NCBI GenBank assembly: GCA_038210415.1
Contig: JBBQWS010000038.1
Coordinates: 1-33,715, forward strand
Direction of reading: 5' to 3'
DNA: 33,715 nucleotides
Source of the DNA: JBBQWS01 sp038210415
GTDB taxonomy: Bacteria > Actinomycetota > Actinomycetes > Prado026
The notes under the pieces are model-generated. The model was not told the DNA's origin, did no database searches, and was given only the letters and a program-made list of their open reading frames with translations. Position 1 is the stretch's first letter, and every line of letters starts with the position of its first letter. A program made the position numbers and the translations under genes. Below, in pieces: positions 18,757 to 26,373 of this stretch.

Positions 18757-19764
18757 TTAGGGAGCGGTCGCGCCGCGCTCGTCCTCGATCTGGACGACCA
18801 TCGTCCGGAGCTGCCGAGCCAGGGTCGAGGTCTGCGCGTGGGTCAGTGAACCCGTGATCGTGCGCTCCTCGCCGTTGATCTCGGGCAGCAGCACGCTCAT
18901 CAGTGCCTTTCCCTGGTCCGTCAGCGCCACGAGCACCCGACGTGCGTCTTCCGGGTGCGTGCGTCGCTGCAGCAGGCCGCGGGTCTCGAGCGCACCGAGC
19001 ACCCCGGTGAGGGTGGGCTTGGAGATACCGGCCTCGTACGCGAGGTGGCGGGTCTCGACATCGCCCCAGATCCAGCCGGCCCAGAGCACTTCCCAGGCCG
19101 TCCACGTGAGGCCGTGGTCCGCGAGGACATTGCGCTCGCAACGCTTCCGTACTGCGTTGGCGGCCCGGTTGAGGTTCTGCACGGCTGCCATCGCATCGAC
19201 ATCGATGTCCATGCCGACCAACCGGTGGGCAACGGCCTCGTCTGCTGGTGGCCGGGTCGCTCGGACGTATCGGCTCAACGTGCAGCTCTGGTCGTCGCAC
19301 GGACAGCGGTCGGGAAGGCACTCGACTCGGGCTTCGCGCGTCACCGCGATCTCGTGCATCGGGAGAAGCCGTCGCCCGGACATCCGTCCGGCGAGCGTGA
19401 GCCGCACGTAGTGCGATTCGGGCGAACGGACCCAGGAGGGGATATCGGCGCGGTCAAGAGCGGCAACCTCGTCAGGGTCGGTGACGACAGCGGCCAAAGC
19501 GGTGACCACGACGCTCCAGCCGACGTGCAGGTCTTCGTTGAAGTCGTCGACCTCGAACGCGACGACGGTCCCGGCGGAGGCGGCCGACAGCTTGAGACCA
19601 GGGCCGCTGCGGAAGACGATGTCCTTGCCCACCATGGCGTACCGCACCGGCAGTGCGGTCGGGAGCGCAGCGTCAGACAGGATGACCCGGCCGATCTTCG
19701 CCGATGCCAGAAATCGCTCGCACTCGTCCGGCGACAGCACGTGGACCGTGCCCTCGGCGCTCAT
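18757..19764 (-). CDS. PPOX domain / Cys4 linker / MarR fusion regulator
   Basis: One uninterrupted 335-residue frame with two domains. Residues 1-140 are a PPOX-like split barrel (LSPDECERFLASAKIGRVIL, PTALPVRYAMVGKDIVFRSG, GTVVAFEVDDFNEDLHVGWSV), the type that binds flavin or F420. Residues 147-161 hold four cysteines, Cys149, Cys154, Cys156 and Cys161 (CX4CXCX4C). Residues 190-330 are a MarR winged helix: TWTAWEVLWAGWIWG, then recognition region AGISKPTLTGVLGALETRGLLQRR, then the wing THPEDARRVLVALTDQGKAL. A one-component sensor whose N-terminal redox or flavin domain controls DNA binding is likely. An internal ATG at residue 185 could give a separate MarR, but no stop separates the parts. 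A palindrome sits just upstream of the ATG. Confidence 0.85.
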   Translation of the reverse strand: MSAEGTVHVLSPDECERFLASAKIGRVILSDAALPTALPVRYAMVGKDIVFRSGPGLKLSAASAGTVVAFEVDDFNEDLHVGWSVVVTALAAVVTDPDEVAALDRADIPSWVRSPESHYVRLTLAGRMSGRRLLPMHEIAVTREARVECLPDRCPCDDQSCTLSRYVRATRPPADEAVAHRLVGMDIDVDAMAAVQNLNRAANAVRKRCERNVLADHGLTWTAWEVLWAGWIWGDVETRHLAYEAGISKPTLTGVLGALETRGLLQRRTHPEDARRVLVALTDQGKALMSVLLPEINGEERTITGSLTHAQTSTLARQLRTMVVQIEDERGATAP

Positions 19765-19777
19765 CGATCGAGCGTGC

Positions 19778-19793
19778 GCGCCGTGATCGGCGC
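19778..19793. promoter_or_regulatory. Palindrome upstream of the PPOX-MarR gene
   Basis: GCGCCG-TGAT-CGGCGC is a perfect 6+4+6 dyad ending 13 bases before the start codon at 19764. MarR regulators usually bind palindromes of this size next to their own gene, so autoregulation is inferred. Confidence 0.45.
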
Positions 19794-19845
19794 ACGGCCA
19801 GGGTCGAAGGTCCCTGGCTGTTTCGGGGTCGGCGCGTGCGGGATG

Positions 19846-19876
19846 ATTGGGCCCGAGCAGCCCAATAGGCTCGGGC
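19846..19876. repeat. Two overlapping inverted repeats upstream of tRNA-Thr
   Basis: ATTGGGC-N7-GCCCAAT (19846-19866) and GCCCGAG-N12-CTCGGGC (19851-19876) are both perfect and mutually exclusive as hairpins. They end 8 bases before the tRNA. A TAGGCT box at 19866-19871 inside them could be the tRNA -10. Confidence 0.5.
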
Positions 19877-19884
19877 AGCTCGAT

Positions 19885-19960
19885 GCCGGCGTGGCGCAAT
19901 TGGCAGCGCATCCGACTTGTAATCGGAAGGTTGTGGGTTCGATTCCCACCGCCGGCTCCA
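19885..19960 (+). tRNA. tRNA-Thr (anticodon TGT)
   Basis: The cloverleaf is complete. Acceptor GCCGGCG (19885-19891) pairs with CGCCGGC (19950-19956). The D stem is GCGC/GCGC, the anticodon stem TCCGA/TCGGA with loop CTTGTAA (anticodon TGT at 19918-19920), and the T arm GTGGG-TTCGATT-CCCAC. The discriminator is T and CCA is encoded at 19958-19960. It reads ACA codons. Its 3' end abuts a recombinase fragment, so it has probably served as an integration site. Confidence 0.96.
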
Positions 19961-19962
19961 CA

Positions 19963-20055
19963 TCACCGCAGGTCAGGGGCTTGTGGGAGGGACACCTGCA
20001 GGCTGGCCAGCGCGGAGGCGGTGGTGTGCCGGGCATCGTGCAACCGGATCTTCAG
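19963..20055 (-). pseudogene. Tyrosine-recombinase (integrase) remnant at the tRNA-Thr 3' end
   Basis: On the minus strand from 20055 the frame reads LKIRLHDARHTTASALASLQ and then drifts to a TGA at 19965-19963. IRLHDARHT is the HXXR box of phage-type tyrosine recombinases, with the catalytic His and Arg. The following GH box and catalytic tyrosine are absent, and only about 30 bases remain before the tRNA, so there is no room for them. Upstream of 20055 the frame stays open but no longer resembles an integrase. This is a scar of an element that used tRNA-Thr as its att site, the usual position for such genes. Confidence 0.6.
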
Positions 20056-20091
20056 GACCCCCTGTGTTGTGGGCGATCTCTTTGAGCCTTC

Positions 20092-20646
20092 GTGGCCGCC
20101 CTGGTCGGTCGAACCCGTGACCTGACACGCTCTGATGCGCTTATCAAGCGGGTCGCGACATTGTCCTGTTCAGCAGGAGTCACCACCCCGGGACCTTCCG
20201 CGTTGGTTGTTGCATCGGTCACGCTTCTGGATCTGCTCGGCGTCGGCGGCACCGCGCACGCCTCGTACAACAACACGTCGCTGGATGCCGGATGCGGTCA
20301 CAAGGCCGTCACCGCTTACGCCTCAAACCTGCAGGGTTCCTCCTGGTCGGTCCACTGGAATCCGACGCTGTATCGCTATACGACGGCAGGATGGCAGCCG
20401 TATCTCGTGGGTCCGTGGAAGTATCAGAGCTCGGCAAGTTGGATGGTCGACCCGGTCAACTTCACCAACCTGCCCAGCAACACGTACTGCCAGGTGCGTG
20501 ACACGGTCCAGTGGTACTACAACGGAGCGGCTCACGGCGCGGTGACCCCCAACGTCTTCTTGAACCACTTCCTCGACGGTATGTCGGTGAACCTCTCGGC
20601 GCCCGAGTCCCGCAACAGCACACCGAGCTCCTGCTTCGTGTACTAG
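20092..20646 (+). CDS. Secreted protein of unknown family, start uncertain
   Basis: An open frame of 184 codons from a GTG at 20092. A hydrophobic stretch (ALVVASVTLLDLLGVGG) ending in TAHA-S looks like a signal peptide cleaved before SYNNTS. The mature part of about 125 residues is rich in Tyr, Trp, Asn and Ser, has three cysteines including one in the C-terminal CFVY, and matches no family I know. The start is doubtful: GTG 20092 gives a long pre-signal segment, and TTG 20161 and TTG 20203 are alternatives without good ribosome binding sites. The 5' end lies within the recombinase scar, so the gene may have lost its original start and promoter. Confidence 0.55.
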   Translation: MAALVGRTRDLTRSDALIKRVATLSCSAGVTTPGPSALVVASVTLLDLLGVGGTAHASYNNTSLDAGCGHKAVTAYASNLQGSSWSVHWNPTLYRYTTAGWQPYLVGPWKYQSSASWMVDPVNFTNLPSNTYCQVRDTVQWYYNGAAHGAVTPNVFLNHFLDGMSVNLSAPESRNSTPSSCFVY

Positions 20647-20891
20647 CCCGCTCGCACCTTGGCTGTTCGGTTGTTGGGCCAGAGCCACATCGACTACGCC
20701 ATCGAGGTCTGCGAGCACGTGACGCGAGGCGACGAGCCCTACAGATGGCCCCAGGGCGCCACCCCGAGACACGAGGGGAATGGTCACAGAATCGCAGCCA
20801 TTTGGCCAGGCAGCAGTCAAGAACGTGCACGGCCGCGCCGTGGTTCGGTAGGTTGCGCGCAACAGCCGCCCACTTTCGCGGCGTGAACCAG

Positions 20892-20897
20892 AAGGAG
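20892..20897 (+). promoter_or_regulatory. Ribosome binding site of livK
   Basis: AAGGAG seven bases before the ATG at 20905. A weak TANNNT box (TAGGTT, 20849-20854) lies upstream. The preceding 20647-20891 holds no gene I can support. Confidence 0.6.
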
Positions 20898-20904
20898 CTC
20901 CTCT

Positions 20905-22086
20905 ATGAGTCGACGAAGTCTGCTCGTCCGTTCGGTCGTCGCGATCAGCGCGGCGAGCCTGGCGCTCGCGGCTTGCAGCAGCTCGGGGTCCAGCCCTTCG
21001 AGCTCCGCCGGCGGTGGCGGCACAGTGAAGATCGGCTTCATGGGCGATCTCACCGGAGCAAACAAGGCCCTGGGCATCAACATCCGTAACGGCGCGAAGC
21101 TCGCCATCGACCAGTACAACGCCACCAACCCGGCGACCAAGATCACCCTCAAAGAGTACGACTCCCAGGGTGACCCCAAGCAGGCCTCGAGCCTGGCGCC
21201 GAAGGCCGTCGACGACGGCATCGTCGGCCTCGTGGGCCCGGCGTTCTCCGGTGAGACGGCCGACACCGGCGCGATCTGGCAGGAGGCCGGTGTCCCGTTC
21301 ATCTCCGCCTCGGCCACCCGGGTCTCGCTCGCCACGAACTCATGGAGCACTTTCCACCGGGTTCTCGCGGACGACGGCTTCCAGGGACCTGGCGTCGCGA
21401 ACACGCTGATCAAGGCACTCGCGGCGAAGAAGGTTGCGGTCATCGACGACAAGTCGGAGTACGGCAAGGGCCTCGCTGACGCGGTTGCCGCTGCCCTCAC
21501 CGCGGGCGGCGTCGCAATTCCGGTGCGCGAGGCGGTCGCGGCGGAAGGCACCAACGTGCCGAACTACTCGTCCACGATCACCAAGATCAAGGGCGCTGGA
21601 GTCGACGCGATCTTCTACGGCGGCTACTACGCCCAGGCCGGTCCATTCGCCAAGCAGCTCAAGGACGGCGGCGTCACCGCGCGGTTCGTCTCCGGTGACG
21701 GTTCGCTCGACCCCGCGTTCATCACCGGAGCAGGAGCAGCCGCGGAAACGGCGATCCTTTCCTGCGCCTGTGCCCTGATCAACTCGGCGGCGACCGGCAC
21801 GGCCAAGACCTTCTACGACGCCTACAAGGCAGCGTTCAGCGCGGAGCCGGGCACATACTCGCCGGAGGGCTACGACGCGGCGACGGTGTTCATCAACGCG
21901 ATCAAGGAGGGCAAGACCATTCGAAAGGACATCGCGGCCTATGTCGGCGGCGTGAACGTCGCTGGTGTCTCGAAGCAGATCCAGTTCGAGACCAACGGCA
22001 ACATCAAGGGCGGGACGATCCTCTTGTACGAGGTGAAGAGCGGCAAGATCGTGGCAATCGGGACTTCGGACAGCCCGACACCGTAA
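20905..22086 (+). CDS. livK: Branched-chain amino acid-type ABC substrate-binding lipoprotein
   Basis: A 393-residue periplasmic-binding-protein type I lipoprotein, the first gene of a five-gene importer. The signal peptide ends at lipobox LAAC with Cys24, followed by a Ser/Gly linker. Family segments are TVKIGFMGDLTGANKALGINIRNGAKLAIDQYN, VGPAFSGETADTGAIWQEAGVPFISASAT, and FYGGYYAQAGPFAKQLKDGG. By family it binds leucine, isoleucine, valine or related amino acids or amides outside the membrane; the exact ligand is not readable. A strong AAGGAG site gives high translation, as expected for a binding protein made in excess over the permease. Confidence 0.9.
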   Translation: MSRRSLLVRSVVAISAASLALAACSSSGSSPSSSAGGGGTVKIGFMGDLTGANKALGINIRNGAKLAIDQYNATNPATKITLKEYDSQGDPKQASSLAPKAVDDGIVGLVGPAFSGETADTGAIWQEAGVPFISASATRVSLATNSWSTFHRVLADDGFQGPGVANTLIKALAAKKVAVIDDKSEYGKGLADAVAAALTAGGVAIPVREAVAAEGTNVPNYSSTITKIKGAGVDAIFYGGYYAQAGPFAKQLKDGGVTARFVSGDGSLDPAFITGAGAAAETAILSCACALINSAATGTAKTFYDAYKAAFSAEPGTYSPEGYDAATVFINAIKEGKTIRKDIAAYVGGVNVAGVSKQIQFETNGNIKGGTILLYEVKSGKIVAIGTSDSPTP

Positions 22087-22113
22087 CTGGTCCGAGTTCG
22101 ACCCAGGCCTGAT

Positions 22114-22151
22114 GGCGGGGGCGTTGGCGCAAAGGCGCTGGCGCCCCCGCC
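22114..22151 (+). promoter_or_regulatory. Strong GC hairpin between livK and livH
   Basis: GGCGGGGGCG (22114-22123) pairs perfectly with CGCCCCCGCC (22142-22151) across an 18-base loop that can itself pair partly. No T-tract follows. Such hairpins between a binding-protein gene and its permease genes usually protect the upstream message or thin out read-through. Confidence 0.65.
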
Positions 22152-22165
22152 GAGGACGGACACGC

Positions 22166-23098
22166 GTGCACAATCTTCTGCCAGAGTTCTGGGCCTCCAC
22201 GATCGACGGCCTGACTCAGGGCGCGATCTACGCCCTCGTCGCGCTGGGCTACACGCTGGTCTACGGTGTGCTCCGCCTGATCAACTTCGCGCACTCCGAG
22301 ATCTTCATGATCGGGACCTTCACCACGGTGGGGGTAGTCACGGCGTTCGGCGTAACCGCTCCGCTGACCGGCCTGGCCCTATGGGGCTTCCTGCTCGTCG
22401 CTGCCGTCGTAGCCGCCCTGGCCTCCGGGGGATCGGCCGTGATCCTGGAGCGAATCGCCTACCGACCGTTGCGCCGACGCGGGGCGACGACCCTAGCGGC
22501 CCTGATCTCCGCGATCGGCGCCTCGCTGTTTATCCAGCAGGCCTTCTCGCTGCGCTTCCCGGACGCGGTCGACACGACCCGGGTCCTGCAGAAGTCGATC
22601 CTGGCGACCGTGGGCACCGGGCTGATCCGCGCTGACAAGGTGCTGGTGTTCCTCGGCGCGATCTTCATGATGGTGCTGCTGGACCGCCTGGTGAACGGCA
22701 CCCGCTTCGGGCGGGCGATCCGCGCCACGGCCCAGAGTGCCGACACCGCCACCCTCATGGGCGTCAACATCGACAGGATCGTGATGCTGACGTTCCTCAT
22801 CGGTGGTGCGATGGCCGGAATCGGCGGGATGCTCTATGTCATCTTCTTCGAGGTGACCACGTTCAGCGTGGGCTTCGTCCTGGGCATCAAGGCGTTCACC
22901 GCGGCCGTGCTGGGGGGCATCGGCAACCTGCGCGGGGCACTGCTCGGCGGGCTCCTGCTCGGCCTGATCGAGGAGTACGGCGCCAGCGTCGTCGGCGCCG
23001 AGTGGAAGGACGTCATCTCGTTCTCCGTGCTCGTGCTCGTGCTGATGTTCCGACCGACCGGCCTGCTCGGCGAGTCCCTCGGAAAGGTCCGCGCATGA
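22166..23098 (+). CDS. livH: Branched-chain amino acid-type ABC permease LivH
   Basis: A 310-residue inner-membrane permease with about eight hydrophobic helices. Family features are STIDGLTQGAIYALVALGYTLVYGVLRLINFAHSE at the N-terminus and the ATPase-contacting loop GRAIRATAQSADTATLMGVN. GIGNLRGALLGGLLLG near the end is typical. The GTG at 22166 is chosen because it begins the conserved region and has GAGGACGG upstream; an in-frame ATG at 22112 would place an arginine-rich tail and the intergenic hairpin inside the gene. It overlaps livM by four bases (ATGA). Confidence 0.92.
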   Translation: MHNLLPEFWASTIDGLTQGAIYALVALGYTLVYGVLRLINFAHSEIFMIGTFTTVGVVTAFGVTAPLTGLALWGFLLVAAVVAALASGGSAVILERIAYRPLRRRGATTLAALISAIGASLFIQQAFSLRFPDAVDTTRVLQKSILATVGTGLIRADKVLVFLGAIFMMVLLDRLVNGTRFGRAIRATAQSADTATLMGVNIDRIVMLTFLIGGAMAGIGGMLYVIFFEVTTFSVGFVLGIKAFTAAVLGGIGNLRGALLGGLLLGLIEEYGASVVGAEWKDVISFSVLVLVLMFRPTGLLGESLGKVRA

Positions 23099-24225
23099 AG
23101 CTCCTAAATCCGTTGAGAGGCAAGACGCTTCCGTGGACCGGAGCATTCGAGGCAATAGGCGTCCGGTGGCGAGCGCTGCCGCGGGTCGCCCGGTGGATCG
23201 GCTACCTCGCCATGTTCGCCTTCGCGATCTCCTTGCCGGACATCCCCAACCTGGCCGACATCATGGCTCCAGGCAGCAGTTGGCAGCGCATCTTGTTCTT
23301 CCCGATCAGCATCTACGTGCTGCTGGCGCTGGGCCTCAACGTGGTCGTCGGGTACGCCGGTCTGCTCGACCTCGGCTTCGTCGCCTTCTACGCGATCGGC
23401 GCCTACAGCATGGCCATCCTCGGGACCTACCACGGGTGGGGCTTCTGGGAGGTGCTCCCGGTCGGGATTGGCGGCGCCATGCTCGCCGGGCTGCTCCTGG
23501 GCACCCCCACGTTGCGGCTGCGCGGCGACTACCTCGCCATCGTGACGCTCGGGTTCGGCGAGATGATCCGGGTCACCGCCAACAACGTCGACTACCTCGG
23601 CGGACCTCGCGGGATCAACAACATTCCGCGGCCCCCGTCGATCGGGAACGTCTCGTTCATGCAGTACGGGGTGCTGAACTCGCGGCCGTACTACTACCTG
23701 GTGGTAGTCGCGATCGCCATCGTGATCGTCATCATGAAGCGGCTGGAGAAGAGCCGGGTAGGCCGTTCGTGGACCGCGATCCGTGAGGACGAGGACGCCG
23801 CCCAGCTCATGGGGGTCCCGACCCTGAAGTTCAAGCTGTGGGCATTCACGGTGGGCGCGGGGGTCGGCGGCGCGGCCGGCGTCATCTTCGCCTCGTCGAA
23901 CTCCGCGGTCCGACCCACCGACTTCACGTTCATCCTGTCTGCCACCATCCTCGCGGCGGTCGTGCTGGGTGGCGCCGGCAACCTGCCCGGAGTCATCCTC
24001 GGGGCGTTCCTTGTGGCCTGGGTCCCTGAGGCCGCCCGCGGATTCAGCCAGTACCGCGTGGTGGTGTTCGGAGCCGTCCTGGTCTTCCTGATGATCTTCC
24101 GGCCCCAGGGCATCTGGCCGTCCCGGATCCGGGCAGCGGAGTTCAAGGAGGGCGAAGGCGGGATCGACCGGCTCGGCGGCGAGGTCGGCGTCGTGCAGGC
24201 ACAGGCCGGCGCGGCCGACTCATGA
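23095..24225 (+). CDS. livM: Branched-chain amino acid-type ABC permease LivM
   Basis: A 376-residue second permease subunit forming the heterodimeric channel with LivH. It has a longer N-terminal region, then multiple helices. Family features are LLALGLNVVVGYAGLLDLGFVAFYAIGAY, TPTLRLRGDYLAIVTLGFGEMIRV and the ATPase-docking loop GRSWTAIREDEDAAQLMGV. A hydrophilic acidic C-terminal tail of about 30 residues follows the last helix. The start overlaps the livH stop and the stop overlaps the livG start, both as ATGA, so the subunits are translationally coupled. Confidence 0.92.
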   Translation: MKLLNPLRGKTLPWTGAFEAIGVRWRALPRVARWIGYLAMFAFAISLPDIPNLADIMAPGSSWQRILFFPISIYVLLALGLNVVVGYAGLLDLGFVAFYAIGAYSMAILGTYHGWGFWEVLPVGIGGAMLAGLLLGTPTLRLRGDYLAIVTLGFGEMIRVTANNVDYLGGPRGINNIPRPPSIGNVSFMQYGVLNSRPYYYLVVVAIAIVIVIMKRLEKSRVGRSWTAIREDEDAAQLMGVPTLKFKLWAFTVGAGVGGAAGVIFASSNSAVRPTDFTFILSATILAAVVLGGAGNLPGVILGAFLVAWVPEAARGFSQYRVVVFGAVLVFLMIFRPQGIWPSRIRAAEFKEGEGGIDRLGGEVGVVQAQAGAADS

Positions 24226-24996
24226 GCGCCACCGACGGCGGCCTGCTGAGCCTTCGCCACCTGACCATGAAATTCGGCGGTCTGACGGCGGTCAACGAAC
24301 TCGAGCTGACGCTCAACGAGGGCGAGATCCTGGCCCTGATCGGACCCAACGGCGCCGGCAAGACGACGGTGTTCAACATGGTCACCGGCGTCTACGCCCC
24401 GTCCTCGGGCGACATCGTGTTCAAAGGGAAGCGCATCAACGGCCTGCGCCCGGATGTCGTGACGAAGCTTGGGCTCGCGCGCACCTTCCAGAACATCCGG
24501 CTCTTCGACAACATGACCGCCCTCGACAACGTCATCGTCGGGACCCACGCGCGCCATCGGTCCAGCGTGGTCGGCGCGATCCTCGGACTCCCCCGCTACC
24601 GCGCCGAGGAACGCGAGGCGCTCGAGAAGTCCCTGCACCTGCTTGAGTTCGTCGGCATCGCCGACCGTTCGCACTCGGCCGCACGCAACCTCCCGTACGG
24701 CGACCAACGTCGGTTGGAGATCGCGCGGGCCCTCGCCACAGGCCCCGCCGTGCTGCTGCTCGACGAGCCCGCGGCCGGAATGAACCCCTCGGAGAAGGGG
24801 TCGTTGATGACCTTGATCCGGCAGATCCGGGATTCTGGCGTCACAGTCCTGCTCATCGAACACGACATGACCCTCGTGATGGGCATCAGCGACCGGATCG
24901 CTGTGCTCGACTTCGGGCAGAAGATCGCCGATGCGCTTCCCGGCGAAGTGCGCACCGACCCCGCGGTCATCAAGGCCTACCTAGGGGAGGAAGCCG

Positions 24997-25007
<11 letters not shown>
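24222..25007 (+). CDS. livG: Branched-chain amino acid-type ABC ATPase LivG
   Basis: A 261-residue cytoplasmic ATPase. It has Walker A GPNGAGKTT (41-49), the family insert LGLARTFQNIRLFDNMTALDNV, signature LPYGDQRRLEIARAL (the LivG variant of LSGGQ), Walker B VLLLDEPAAGMNP and switch VLLIEHD. It pairs with LivF to drive LivHM. It overlaps livM by four bases and livF by eleven. Confidence 0.94.
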
Positions 25008-25701
<694 letters not shown>

Positions 25702-25704
25702 GCC

Positions 25705-25719
25705 AGCCCGCACCGGGCT
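25705..25719 (+). terminator. Possible terminator hairpin after livF
   Basis: AGCCCG-CAC-CGGGCT begins three bases after the livF stop. The stem is only six base pairs and no T-tract follows, so termination is uncertain. Confidence 0.35.
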
Positions 25720-25769
25720 AGGCCCAGGATCGGGTTGGCAGTCTGCTCGCCGATCATGCCTCCTGCCCG

Positions 25770-25775
25770 CAGTAT
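25770..25775 (+). promoter_or_regulatory. Possible leaderless -10 box for the DoxX-like gene
   Basis: CAGTAT, six bases, then ATG at 25782. It misses the first T of TANNNT. GGGGGA between box and ATG could also act as a weak ribosome binding site. Confidence 0.3.
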
Positions 25776-25781
25776 GGGGGA

Positions 25782-26207
25782 ATGAGACGACCCCACGCCG
25801 GACCTGACACGGCAGCCCATCTGCTCGCCGGGTTCATGGCTATAGCCGGCACGGCGCACTTCGTCATGCCGCGTACGTACGAACCGCTGATCCCGTCGAT
25901 GCTGGGCTCGCCGCGGGCATGGGTGCTGGGCAGCGGGGTCGCCGAGCTGGTCTGCGCGGCCGGGCTGGCCGCGTCGAGGACTCGTCAGGTGGCGGCCTGG
26001 GTCACGGCCGCGACGTTCGTGGCGGTGTTCCCGGGCAACGTGACGATGGCGGTGAACGCGCACGAGCGCGACGCGTGGTTCCAGGCGGTGGCGTACGCCC
26101 GGCTGCCGCTGCAGGTGCCGCTGGTGTGGTGGGCGGTCGCGGTGGCTAGGAGCGCTGGACGGCGTGGTGCAACAACAGCCAGCCGTCCTCCTCGAGCAGC
26201 AGGGTGA
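25782..26207 (+). CDS. DoxX-like small membrane protein
   Basis: A 141-residue protein with four hydrophobic segments. TAAHLLAGFMAIAGTAHFVMPRTYEPLIPSMLGSPRAWVLGSGVAELVCAAGL matches the DoxX/MauE-like fold, including GxAHF and the conserved Gly-Glu pair in the second helix. The function of such proteins is unclear; some relatives work in thiol or quinone redox. The last 20 or so residues (RSAGRRGATTASRPPRAAG) are basic, outside the domain, and antisense to a gene remnant, so the natural C-terminus may be shorter in related genomes. Confidence 0.75.
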   Translation: MRRPHAGPDTAAHLLAGFMAIAGTAHFVMPRTYEPLIPSMLGSPRAWVLGSGVAELVCAAGLAASRTRQVAAWVTAATFVAVFPGNVTMAVNAHERDAWFQAVAYARLPLQVPLVWWAVAVARSAGRRGATTASRPPRAAG

Positions 26208-26308
26208 GAACGGTCGCAGCGGGTTACGTCGAGCGGCTGGCCGCCGAGGATGCGAGGAGTGCCGCCGCCCGCGAGGCAGGACTTCCGCGACAGGCGGGCC
26301 TTCGGCAT
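26146..26308 (-). pseudogene. Probable frameshifted SnoaL/NTF2-like gene remnant
   Basis: On the minus strand, bases 26220-26146 read AATVLTLLLEEDGWLLLHHAVQRS then TAG, which looks like the last strand of a SnoaL/DUF4440 protein. The frame is blocked by TAA just upstream. A second frame upstream (from 26308, ending GGQPLDVTR) would join it after a small indel. No complete reading exists. Family assignment rests on a short segment and is tentative. Confidence 0.35.
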
Positions 26309-26373
26309 CGGCGGTGGGACCTACGAGCTCATGCGCGAGCGATCACCATGCTGTTGCTGGCCCGATGAGCTAC

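Noticed and set aside
20101..20160. tRNA-Ile-like fragment on the minus strand (TTGATAA loop and GGTCACGGGTTCGA)
   Set aside because: The T stem does not pair, the acceptor is absent and the spacing between arms is too long. At most a decayed piece.
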